In this document: one piece after another, positions 46,722 to 54,490 of the stretch
Layout: every line of letters starts with the position of its first letter
Numbering within the stretch: position 1 is the stretch's first letter
Assembly: GCA_019058315.1 (NCBI GenBank)
Contig: JAHPZH010000007.1
Location: 62,001-126,000, forward strand
Source: Candidatus Helarchaeota archaeon
GTDB taxonomy: Archaea; Asgardarchaeota; Lokiarchaeia; Helarchaeales; RDOG01
Length of the DNA stretch: 64,000 bases
Direction of reading: 5' to 3'
The notes under the pieces: generated by a model
Told to the model about the DNA's origin: nothing
What the model saw: the letters and a program-made list of their open reading frames with translations, nothing else
The model's database searches: none
Translations under genes and position numbers: made by a program

Positions 46722-47687
46722 ATTTCACACGAAAATAACTCCTTCTTAGAGAAAACAGACGATTTCAACTTAAATGACGATGAAAGTTCAATTTGTCCGG
46801 AATGTGGGAGTGTAGAAATTACTAATGATGTAACTCGTGGAGAACTTATTTGCAGAAATTGTGGAATGGTCATAAGTGAAAAGCTTATTGATCAAGGTCC
46901 TGAATGGAGAGCTTTTAACTTAGAGGAAAGGGATAAGAGAAGCCGTGTTGGATCCCCTTCAACTTATACTTTACATGATAAAGGTCTATCTACTATGATA
47001 GATTGGCATGATAAAGACTCTTTTGGAAAAAAATTAACTCCTAAAAGGCGAGCACAAATCTATAGATTGAGAAAATGGCAAATACGAACAAGAGTTCACA
47101 GTTCTATTGATAGAAATTTGGCAATAGCTATGAGTGAATTGGATAGACTCAGTAGTCAATTGGGGATACCACGTGGTGTGAAGGAAAGCTCTGCTGTAAT
47201 TTACAGGAGGGCTATTGAGAAAAAACTCATAAGAGGTAGATCTATTGAAGCTATGGTGGGTGCCTCAATTTATGCTGCCTGTCGTATGAGAAAAATTCCA
47301 CGAACTTTAGACGAAATTGGTCGACACTCAAGGGTCAATAAGAAGGAATTGGGTAGATGTTATCGATTAATTTTAAGAGAACTAGATGTTCAAATTCCTA
47401 TCGCCAGTCCAATTGATTTTATTCCCCGTTTTGGCGCAGAATTAGCCCTTTCTGGACGAACTCAACGAAGAGCTGCCGAAATAGTAAACCAAGCACGAAA
47501 AACTGGTTTAACTGCAGGAAAAGATCCTACAGGTTTAGCTGCAGCTTCGATTTATATTTCTGCTATACTAGAGGGTGAACGAAGAACTCAACGAGAAATT
47601 GCAGAAATTGTTCACGTTACGGAAGTTACAGTTAGAAATAGGTATAAGGAATTAGTAAGAGAGCTTAAACTTAGAGTTGATGTGTAG
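46722..47687 (+). CDS. tfb: Transcription initiation factor TFB, probable ATT start
   Basis: The frame holds a complete TFB of 321 residues when begun at ATT 46722. It has an acidic N-terminal segment, the zinc ribbon (C25xxC28, C44xxC47, CPECGSVE...CRNCG), the B-reader/linker (DQGPEWRAFN) and two cyclin folds. These include GASIYAACRMRKIPRTLDEI and the recognition helix TEVTVRNRYKEL. TFB recruits RNA polymerase to TBP-TATA promoters. The first canonical start, ATG 46866, would delete the essential zinc ribbon. Between the in-frame TGA at 46707 and the ribbon there is no ATG, GTG or TTG. ATT 46722 lies 8 nt after GAGGTG. A frameshift from GTG 46711 is the alternative. Confidence 0.85.
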   Translation: MSHENNSFLEKTDDFNLNDDESSICPECGSVEITNDVTRGELICRNCGMVISEKLIDQGPEWRAFNLEERDKRSRVGSPSTYTLHDKGLSTMIDWHDKDSFGKKLTPKRRAQIYRLRKWQIRTRVHSSIDRNLAIAMSELDRLSSQLGIPRGVKESSAVIYRRAIEKKLIRGRSIEAMVGASIYAACRMRKIPRTLDEIGRHSRVNKKELGRCYRLILRELDVQIPIASPIDFIPRFGAELALSGRTQRRAAEIVNQARKTGLTAGKDPTGLAAASIYISAILEGERRTQREIAEIVHVTEVTVRNRYKELVRELKLRVDV

Positions 47688-47719
47688 GATTAGCCTATAC
47701 TCTTTTTTATTTTCTTATT

Positions 47720-48019
47720 TTATTGAACAACAATATTTTCTTCAGCAAAACCTTCTTTTTCTAGAACATCTTTGACTATTTGTCGATGATCACCTTGTAA
47801 CACTATATATCCATTTTTATATGATCCCCCAGCAGCACAACGACTTTTTAGTCTCACGACTAAATCCTTTAAACGGTTCTGTTCAATCCCCTCAACTATA
47901 GTTACAAGTTTACCATATTTACGCTTTTCAACTTTTATCTTAATTTCTTTTTCTTCTTTGGCTATTTCTCCACACATGCACAAATCTTTAGGTAACGAAC
48001 ATTTTGGACATATTTCTAT
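47720..48019 (-). CDS. Translation initiation factor aIF1 (SUI1), probable ATA start
   Basis: The SUI1 domain is complete: KYGKLVTIVEGIEQNRLKDL, KSRCAAGGSYKNGYIVLQGD and HRQIVKDVLEKEGF. The archaeal N-terminal knuckle EICPKCSLPKDLCMCGE lies in frame upstream of TTG 47983, the first canonical start. From the stop at 48067 to that TTG there is no ATG, GTG or TTG. AGGAG (48033-48029) is followed after 9 nt by ATA 48019, which gives a 99-residue protein beginning (M)EICPKC, the usual archaeal form. aIF1 monitors start-codon choice on the small ribosomal subunit. Confidence 0.88.
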   Translation of the reverse strand: MEICPKCSLPKDLCMCGEIAKEEKEIKIKVEKRKYGKLVTIVEGIEQNRLKDLVVRLKSRCAAGGSYKNGYIVLQGDHRQIVKDVLEKEGFAEENIVVQ

Positions 48020-48028
48020 ATCTTTTCT

Positions 48029-48033
48029 CTCCT
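48029..48033 (-). promoter_or_regulatory. SD AGGAG deciding the ATA start of aIF1
   Basis: AGGAG on the minus strand, 9 nt before ATA 48019. No comparable purine-rich site precedes TTG 47983. Confidence 0.55.
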
Positions 48034-48279
48034 GGGTCGCTTTTGAAAAAACATCTTTTTGTAATTATAATAATTCTATGTTTATTTGTTCCTTATATTT
48101 TTTATTGTACTTATTGAACTCAAATTATATAATATTTGCTTGAATTTTTAACAAATATTTGATAATTCAAGTCAATAAATATTTGTATTTGAGCAAAATA
48201 AAGTAAATGGCGCCGAATTTGAAATAAATGTATTGAAATTTGATGTGTTTAAAGTACCATTTTCAAAAAAACAAAAATT

Positions 48280-48284
48280 GGTGA
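48280..48284 (+). promoter_or_regulatory. SD GGTGA deciding the ATA start of radical SAM gene
   Basis: GGTGA is followed after 7 nt by ATA 48292. The first canonical start (TTG 48439) lacks an SD and would truncate the B12-binding-like domain. Confidence 0.5.
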
Positions 48285-48291
48285 ACTAAAA

Positions 48292-49878
48292 ATAGTTAAA
48301 ACATTAATTATAGATGCATTAAGGTCTGAAAAGGGAGTAAAACGTTTCACAAGGGATTTTATCGGAGCAGGACCTCGAACCATTGCGGGAATTCTTGAAG
48401 GTTATGAAATAAACTCACAAATAGTTCACCCTGAAAATTTGAAAAAGAATGAGCTTACAGACAGTGATTTCTTATTTATAAGCGCAATGACTTTAGACTT
48501 GATAGCTGTAAGTAAAATCATTAGAAAATGGAAGAAATACAATAATAAGCCAATCCTAATAGGAGGTCCGATTACATCCAATCCATTTGATTTAAAACCA
48601 CTTGAATTCGATTTAGCTTTTATGGGTGAAAGTGAAGATACACTTGAAAAAATAATCCAGATCGGATTAAAAGATGGAAATCTGCCTTCTTATTCTAAAT
48701 TAAAAGAAATTAATGGAATATTCTACCGGAAAGATAATGATTTAATGATAAATGATACCAAATCTTATATTTCAAAGGAAACTTTAAATAACTTTCAGCC
48801 TTCGGTAGAGAGAATTACAGATTATCCTTATTATTTTATAGCAAGAGTTTATGTTGAGTGTATCCGTGGCTGTTCAAATTTTTTACGTCCAACTATTAAA
48901 CTAAACGAAAATATCGAATGTAATAATTGCGGAAATTGTAATGATAGTCTTGATAAAAGATTAAATTGTCCCCAAAACATTCCACCTGGATGTGGTTTTT
49001 GTTCAGTTCCAGCAGTATATGGGCCTCCGAGGAGTCGATATGTTTCTAATATTGTAAATGAAATTAAGGGATTAATTGGTAAAAAAGTTCGAAGATTTGT
49101 TCTTGGGGGTTCTGATTTTTTGGATTATGAAAGAGATGATCTAGTAAAACCGATGCCCTTGACTGATCCTTACCAGCCCCCTCCCAATAGTGAAAAAATT
49201 GAGGAATTATTATCCGAAATTTCTTTAATTCCTGAGATTAAGAATAAGAAAGCCTATATTTTTATTGAAAATATAAAGGCTTGTTTATTCTCTAAAGAAA
49301 TTGCGAAAATTATTTCAAAATATATTCCAAATACCTCAGTTTCAATAGGATGCGAATCAGGGTCAAATGATTATCTAAAATCGATAGGAAAACCTTCAGC
49401 AGTTGAAGATATGATCCAAACAGTCCGAATTTGTAAAGAATTTGGTATAAGAACACATTGTTATTTTATTCACGGATTGCCTAACCAAAATAGTTCTGTA
49501 TTAAAAGAAACCAAGCAGCTAATGGAAAAATTAGAAAAAATTGGAACTGATAAGATTACAATTTATAAATTTAAACCGCTTCCAAAGAGTTCGTTTGAGA
49601 AATTTGATTATAAAAGTTATAAATTATCAGAACAAATAAAAAAGTTAGCAATTAAAATTAATTATAATAGGAAATTAGCTTTAATTGGTAAAAATTTTAA
49701 AGTTATCATCGCAGAACGTCATAAAAGAAATAAAAATGATGGAATTGGATATATTCTAGAGGGCGGTCCGACAGTTTTAATCAAAAATGGAGGAAAATTA
49801 ATCGGAAAAGAAGTTAATGCGAGAATCATTCGAGTACTTTCTGATAAATTTGTAGAAGGAGAAATTAATAATCAATAA
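48292..49878 (+). CDS. B12-binding-like radical SAM protein with TRAM-like tail, probable ATA start
   Basis: Begun at ATA 48292, the protein is 528 residues, starting (M)VKTLIIDALRSEKGVK. A Rossmann-like B12-binding-type domain covers about residues 1-150. The radical SAM core follows with CIRGC and, after an insertion of about 45 residues, PPGCGFCSVP. The insertion carries extra cysteines (CNNCGNCNDSLDKRLNC). The barrel continues through GCESGSNDYLKSIG and a C-terminal TRAM-like beta domain (about residues 455-520). Such enzymes often methylthiolate or methylate; the substrate is unknown. TTG 48439 is the first canonical start but would cut into the conserved domain. Confidence 0.8.
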   Translation: MVKTLIIDALRSEKGVKRFTRDFIGAGPRTIAGILEGYEINSQIVHPENLKKNELTDSDFLFISAMTLDLIAVSKIIRKWKKYNNKPILIGGPITSNPFDLKPLEFDLAFMGESEDTLEKIIQIGLKDGNLPSYSKLKEINGIFYRKDNDLMINDTKSYISKETLNNFQPSVERITDYPYYFIARVYVECIRGCSNFLRPTIKLNENIECNNCGNCNDSLDKRLNCPQNIPPGCGFCSVPAVYGPPRSRYVSNIVNEIKGLIGKKVRRFVLGGSDFLDYERDDLVKPMPLTDPYQPPPNSEKIEELLSEISLIPEIKNKKAYIFIENIKACLFSKEIAKIISKYIPNTSVSIGCESGSNDYLKSIGKPSAVEDMIQTVRICKEFGIRTHCYFIHGLPNQNSSVLKETKQLMEKLEKIGTDKITIYKFKPLPKSSFEKFDYKSYKLSEQIKKLAIKINYNRKLALIGKNFKVIIAERHKRNKNDGIGYILEGGPTVLIKNGGKLIGKEVNARIIRVLSDKFVEGEINNQ

Positions 49879-49939
49879 CTTTAAGAATAACAATTTTATT
49901 AATTAAATCATCTCATTATAATGAAGAAACAAATAGAGT

Positions 49940-50092
49940 GTGACAACTATCCCATATATTTGTGGTAAATGTGGTCGCGAGATCACTTCAAAAGGAATGG
50001 ACTCTTTGCCTGGTGTTAAGTGTCCACATTGCGGATACCGAATTTTATATAAAATTCGACCACCAGTTGTAAAAAAAATACAAGCTCGATAA
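49940..50092 (+). CDS. rpoP: RNA polymerase subunit P (Rpo12/Rpb12)
   Basis: GTG 49940 to TAA 50092 encodes 50 residues beginning MTTIPYICGKCGREITSKG. The zinc ribbon is CGKCG...CPHCGYRILYKIRPP, the hallmark of Rpb12/RpoP, and the tail is basic. An in-frame TAG at 49934 confines the start to GTG 49940. Subunit P bridges Rpo3 and Rpo10 in the archaeal RNA polymerase assembly platform. Confidence 0.9.
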   Translation: MTTIPYICGKCGREITSKGMDSLPGVKCPHCGYRILYKIRPPVVKKIQAR

Positions 50093-50107
50093 ATTTTTCT
50101 AATTTTT

Positions 50108-50302
50108 TTAATATTTATCTAACTTTAGGGTAATTGCTTTCGCTGGACATTTTTCAATGCATTCAAGGCATTTTCCACATTTATTAGGGCTCACTACTAT
50201 TGGCTGATCATCAAGCCATTCTAGAACCCCATACCTACAGGTTTTATAACATTCCCCACAGCCTTGGCATTTATCATAATCAATTTTAACTTCAACAATC
50301 AA
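50108..50302 (-). CDS. 2[4Fe-4S] ferredoxin, 64 residues
   Basis: Two cluster motifs are intact: CQGCGECYKTCRYG and CGKCLECIEKCP. The protein is a small soluble electron carrier. It is convergent with rpoP (15-nt gap). The partner enzyme is not evident. Confidence 0.9.
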   Translation of the reverse strand: MIVEVKIDYDKCQGCGECYKTCRYGVLEWLDDQPIVVSPNKCGKCLECIEKCPAKAITLKLDKY

Positions 50303-50433
50303 TATGTGAAACCTACAAATTATAGTTCAATACTGTATAATATGCTACCAAGACAAAGTAATATTTATTTAAATAAAACTTCTAAATGCAAGTTTTTTTA
50401 ATTAATTTTAGAAAAAAGAGGATGTTTGACTAA

Positions 50434-51318
50434 ATGAAAAGAATTATCATTGTTGGAGATGAAAGAGCAGAAGGAAATCAATGGCGTGAGGTGTTTCGAA
50501 ATCGTGATGAAAAATATCAAGTTTTTTTTGTTGAAGTCAGTAAGCTTTGTGACGTTGGGGTGAGAAGAAGAAAAAAAGAAGAGGATAATTTATATATAAC
50601 AACAAAAACAGAAGGCTTTTGGGCTCCAGATGGTTTAATTTGGCGTTGGGGTGCAGTTAAACCAAATTGGATTCATGAACCTTTCCTTGAACTACTAAAA
50701 TCATTCCCCAAATTTCCTATGGTATCTAGACCAGAAGCACATTTAATTTGTGCAAATAGATTAAGAATGCTCTCTGCATTAAGTTCAGATCCTGAAATCC
50801 CGATTGTTCCACATGTGGCATTTGTAACTAGCAGATTTCTAATAGAAAGTCGATATAAGCCAGAATATCCATGTGTTGTTAAGATTGGCTCGTTTCATCA
50901 AGGATTGATGAAAGCAAAGGTAGATAGTGATGATCAATGGCATGATTTGTTATCATTTATTTTTCCTCTAGAAATGCCCGTAGTTATTGAAGACTTTATC
51001 AAATTTAAAAGAGATTTACGCTTGATTTTTATAGGAGACGAAGTTTGGTCTTTGGTACGTGAATTTGAAGGTTGGAAAGCAAATAGATTGAAGAGACTTT
51101 ATGTTGAGAAGCCTACAGAAAAAATGTTGGATCTAACTAAAAGAGCTAGAGAAGCTATTGGAAATCCAGAATATGGAGCACTAGATCTAGTCGAAAAGGA
51201 TGATGGAAGTTTCTGCGTTTTCGAAATTAATGACACTCCAGATTTAGACCCAGATACGATTCAAGTTGAAGATTCCTATCGAAAAGTGGCAGATATGTTG
51301 ATAAAAAAAATAGGTTGA
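50434..51318 (+). CDS. Synapsin/RimK-like ATP-grasp protein
   Basis: The 294-residue protein has an N-terminal Rossmann-like region (RIIIVGDERAEGNQW), a linker with SRPEAHLICANRLRMLSAL and an ATP-grasp domain. The ATP-grasp core reads CVVKIGSFHQGLMKAKVDSD, then VIEDFIKFKRDLRLIFIGDE, and the metal/ATP region YGALDLVEKDDGSFCVFEIN. Its order and wording are close to the synapsin C domain (VVKMGHAHSGMGKVKVD in animals, from memory). Synapsins bind ATP but their reaction is unknown; RimK-type ligases are the enzymatic relatives. It is followed 42 nt later by an HD hydrolase gene. Confidence 0.8.
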   Translation: MKRIIIVGDERAEGNQWREVFRNRDEKYQVFFVEVSKLCDVGVRRRKKEEDNLYITTKTEGFWAPDGLIWRWGAVKPNWIHEPFLELLKSFPKFPMVSRPEAHLICANRLRMLSALSSDPEIPIVPHVAFVTSRFLIESRYKPEYPCVVKIGSFHQGLMKAKVDSDDQWHDLLSFIFPLEMPVVIEDFIKFKRDLRLIFIGDEVWSLVREFEGWKANRLKRLYVEKPTEKMLDLTKRAREAIGNPEYGALDLVEKDDGSFCVFEINDTPDLDPDTIQVEDSYRKVADMLIKKIG

Positions 51319-51360
51319 TTTGGTTTTTAGATGTCTAAACGACCTTAAAGAGGAAATTTT

Positions 51361-51918
51361 ATGAATTTTGATCAAAAAGAAAAGAAAAATCTAATTGATT
51401 TTGTAAAATTAATTGGAAAATTGAAGAAATTAAAAAGAAAAGGATGGATTCAAAGAAATATTCAGGATGAAATTGAATCTGTTGCAGATCACAGCTTTCA
51501 ATTAAGTATATTATCAATGATAATAGCTGATAAAGTTGGTTTGAATAAAGACAAGTTGATAAAAATGAGTTTAATTCATGATTTTCCTGAAACTATTGTT
51601 GGAGATATTACTCCTTATGAAAAATCTGCTGAAAAAAAGCATGAGGCTGAATTTGAAGCAATGAAAAAAATCTGTTTATTGATAGATTCAGATGAATATT
51701 TGGATTTATGGCTAGAATTTGAAGAAGGAAAATCAGAAGAAGCAAAATTTTTAAAACAATTAGATAAAATTGAAATGATTTTTCAAGCATTGGAATACGA
51801 ACTATCAGGAACCGAACCAAAAAAATTAAATGAATTTTGGGATTATACTGAAAAACAATTAAATAATTCTATTTTAATCAATTTATTTGAAACTTTAAAA
51901 AAATTAAGGACTTCTTGA
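51361..51918 (+). CDS. HD-domain hydrolase, HDDC2/YfbR-like
   Basis: ATG 51361 with GAGGAAATTTT upstream. The 185-residue protein has the HD motif set: VADHSFQLSIL, SLIHDFPETIVGDITP and a distal Asp in FLKQLDKIEMI. The HDDC2/YfbR group are 5'-deoxynucleotidases acting on dNMPs. Full length. It lies downstream of the ATP-grasp gene and may be co-transcribed with it. Confidence 0.87.
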   Translation: MNFDQKEKKNLIDFVKLIGKLKKLKRKGWIQRNIQDEIESVADHSFQLSILSMIIADKVGLNKDKLIKMSLIHDFPETIVGDITPYEKSAEKKHEAEFEAMKKICLLIDSDEYLDLWLEFEEGKSEEAKFLKQLDKIEMIFQALEYELSGTEPKKLNEFWDYTEKQLNNSILINLFETLKKLRTS

Positions 51919-52028
51919 TCTAAATTGCGAAATCCTCTTTATTTATTGTTCATAATTTAAGTTTAAAGAGATTTTTAAACAACACTTCAGAAAAAATAAA
52001 TAGAAACTTAGAATATTGTGAAATAAAA

Positions 52029-52817
52029 ATGGTTAAAATTGGCGTATTACAGCTTCAAGTTAGGAAAGATAAAGAAAATTTTGAAAAAATCGAAGAATTA
52101 ATTAATGAAGCTAAAAATAAAAATATCGATATTGTCTGTCTTCCAGAAAAATGGAATGCAAAATCTCCTCTGGAACCAATTGAGAATGAGAATGGAAGCG
52201 TATTTAAATTTTTAAGTAAGATGGCTAAAAATTATAAATTATACGTAATTGGTGGTGCAATCGTAGTTAATTTAGATGAAAAAAAATATGTAATTTCTTA
52301 TATATTTGATAAAAACGGAAAATGTATTGGGGCTCAAAGAAAAATTCATTTATACTCTTATGAGAATCAATATATTACAAGTGGCTCTGAGTTAGAATTA
52401 ATTAATACTGATTTTGGACTTATAGGTGTGGCAATTTGTTTTGATCTAAATGCTTTCCCAGAGGTAGGAAGAGCTTATGCTTTAAATGGAGCAAGTATAG
52501 TATTTAATCCTTCAATGATTCCTGTAAATGGTATTGAAAATTGGCATATTTATTTAAAAGCTAGGGTATTAGAAAATAGAATGCCAGTGGTTGGGATAAA
52601 TTCAGTAGGAGGTTCTCCAGCTGGAAATGTTTTAACTGGTGAAAGCATAATTATTGGCTTTCACAAAGGTCATGAAACACCTGCAAAATTAAAGATAATT
52701 AAAGGTGAAAAAAATAAAGAACAGCTAATATTTGCTGATTTAGATTTACAATATCCTCAAAAATTAAGAGAAAAACGATTTTCCAATATTAAATCTTTCA
52801 AAATTAAAAAGTGTTAA
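52029..52817 (+). CDS. Carbon-nitrogen hydrolase (nitrilase superfamily)
   Basis: The catalytic triad is visible: Glu in VCLPEKWN, Lys in GAQRKIHLYS and Cys in IGVAICFDLNAFPEVG. At 262 residues it is a single-domain omega-amidase/amidohydrolase-like member. It precedes taw1 by 15 nt and probably shares its transcript. Substrate unknown. Confidence 0.9.
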   Translation: MVKIGVLQLQVRKDKENFEKIEELINEAKNKNIDIVCLPEKWNAKSPLEPIENENGSVFKFLSKMAKNYKLYVIGGAIVVNLDEKKYVISYIFDKNGKCIGAQRKIHLYSYENQYITSGSELELINTDFGLIGVAICFDLNAFPEVGRAYALNGASIVFNPSMIPVNGIENWHIYLKARVLENRMPVVGINSVGGSPAGNVLTGESIIIGFHKGHETPAKLKIIKGEKNKEQLIFADLDLQYPQKLREKRFSNIKSFKIKKC

Positions 52818-52832
52818 AAGGACATTAAAATC

Positions 52833-53795
52833 GTGGAGAAAATACCATTAAATATTGTTGATTTATTAAAAAAACAAAAATATCATTTGGTTGGTCATCA
52901 TTCTGCAGTTAAAAAATGTAGATGGACACATAATAGCTTAGTACATAATCGTGTATGTTACAAGGAGAAATTTTATGGGGTAAAATCTCATCGTTGTTTA
53001 CAAATTACTCCATCTATTATCTGGTGCTCCCACACTTGCAATTTTTGTTGGCGAATTCAACCAAAGGATATTAATATTAGTTGGAATCAAACCAAAATCT
53101 CTGTTCCCTTGGATTCCCCCAAAGAAATATTAGATGGCTGTATAAGAGAATGGCGCAGAATATTAAGTGGCTATAAACCAACTTCGCATGAAAAAGTCGA
53201 TTGGAAAAAGTGGGAAGAAGCAAATCAGCCATTTAGTGTTGCTATTAGTTTATCTGGAGAACCTACATTATATCCTTATCTAGGTGATTTAATCTCTGAA
53301 TGTAGAAAAAGAAATTTAATTTCTTTTTTAGTCTCAAATGGGACGTTTCCAGAAGTTTTAAAAGATATTGAGGAACCAAATCAATTATATATTTCCGTGA
53401 TTGGTTCAAATGAAAAATTATATAAACAAATTTGCCGTCCTCTAATTCCAAATAGCTGGGAACGTTTAAATAAAACTTTCGATTTAATCCCTAGTTTTAA
53501 TTGCCCAACAGTATTTCGCTTAACTTTAATGCATGATATGAATCTAAAAAATCCAGAAGAATTTGCTAAAATAATAAATAAAGCCTCACCGACTTATGTT
53601 GAATGTAAAGGATATATGTATCTAGGGTTCTCTCGTAAACGAGGATTAATACTAGATCACATGCCACGACATGAAGAAATAAAAAAATTTTCAGAAAAAA
53701 TTTCTGAACTAACTGGATATAAAATATTAGATGAATCTTTAAAGTCTCGAGTTGTTTTATTATCTCGATTAGACAAACCAAAAAGGTTTTCTTAA
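52833..53795 (+). CDS. taw1: tRNA 4-demethylwyosine synthase TYW1/Taw1
   Basis: GTG start at 52833 with AAGGAC 9 nt upstream. The radical SAM cluster is CSHTCNFCW (CxxxCxxC). Other TYW1 marks are GVKSHRCLQITPS, VAISLSGEPTLYPYL, FLVSNGTFPEVL and YVECKGYMYLG. The enzyme condenses N1-methylguanosine-37 of tRNA-Phe with pyruvate to make 4-demethylwyosine, the first tricyclic step of wyosine synthesis. Length 320 is normal for the archaeal form without the flavodoxin domain. Confidence 0.95.
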   Translation: MEKIPLNIVDLLKKQKYHLVGHHSAVKKCRWTHNSLVHNRVCYKEKFYGVKSHRCLQITPSIIWCSHTCNFCWRIQPKDINISWNQTKISVPLDSPKEILDGCIREWRRILSGYKPTSHEKVDWKKWEEANQPFSVAISLSGEPTLYPYLGDLISECRKRNLISFLVSNGTFPEVLKDIEEPNQLYISVIGSNEKLYKQICRPLIPNSWERLNKTFDLIPSFNCPTVFRLTLMHDMNLKNPEEFAKIINKASPTYVECKGYMYLGFSRKRGLILDHMPRHEEIKKFSEKISELTGYKILDESLKSRVVLLSRLDKPKRFS

Positions 53796-53827
53796 TTTAA
53801 ATTATAATTTAAAATGATGGGTTAATT

Positions 53828-54427
53828 ATGTTTGACACAATAATGGATAAAATTCGAGAAGAATTAGACAAAGAAGATACCATTAGAGAAAAAACATTAC
53901 AAGATGTTAGGAAAATAATTAGGAATTCTGGATCCGCTATAAGGGCAATACATAAAGGAAATTTTGAAAACGCTAAAAAATTAATTGATGAAGCTTCAGA
54001 TTTAATAAAAAAATTAGATGATTTAAAAAATACCTTCCCTAAAATTTATTATAAGAATTATGTAACTGACGCTCAGCAAGAATTTTGTGAAGCTCGTCTT
54101 TTTTTTGCTCTATTAACCAATGAAGATATTGAAAAACTTTATCCAGAAAATCTAGTGATTTCTGATATAGCATTTTTATTAGGCACTGCGGATTTAATTG
54201 GGGAGCTTCGTAGATATACTTTAGACTCTATAAGACGTGATGAAATTGACAAAGCAGAGATGATGTTAGAATATATGAGCGATATTTATGAAAATTTGAC
54301 ATCTTTAGATTATCCTTCTGGAATTACACCAGGATTGCGACGAAAATGTGATGTAGCTCGTGGGTTAATTGAAAAAACTCGTAGTGAACTAACTATTTCT
54401 CTACAGTTTCATAAATACGCAAAATAA
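53828..54427 (+). CDS. Translin-family protein
   Basis: ATG 53828 preceded by GGGTTAATT. The all-helical 199-residue product has the translin/TRAX signatures: FLLGTADLIGELRRYTLDSI, a central AEMMLEYMSDIYENL and the C-terminal TPGLRRKCDVARGLIEKTRS. Archaeal translins form octamers that bind or cleave RNA. Acidic residues of the putative RNase site (E in GTADLIGELRR) are present. Confidence 0.9.
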   Translation: MFDTIMDKIREELDKEDTIREKTLQDVRKIIRNSGSAIRAIHKGNFENAKKLIDEASDLIKKLDDLKNTFPKIYYKNYVTDAQQEFCEARLFFALLTNEDIEKLYPENLVISDIAFLLGTADLIGELRRYTLDSIRRDEIDKAEMMLEYMSDIYENLTSLDYPSGITPGLRRKCDVARGLIEKTRSELTISLQFHKYAK

Positions 54428-54490
54428 TATAAAAGAATTTTATATTTTAATTTCAGAATTTAATTTGTTATTAAGAAAGGTGAAGAATTT

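Noticed and set aside
46866..47687. TFB starting at ATG 46866
   Set aside because: It would begin after the zinc ribbon (next to its last Cys), although the complete ribbon is encoded in frame just upstream.
47958..48143. 61-codon plus-strand ORF opposite the aIF1 start
   Set aside because: Antisense shadow of the aIF1 5' region; the aIF1 knuckle on the other strand explains the sequence.
48110..48190. AAATATTTG-containing inverted repeats upstream of the radical SAM gene
   Set aside because: Short AT-only palindromes are expected by chance in DNA of this composition.
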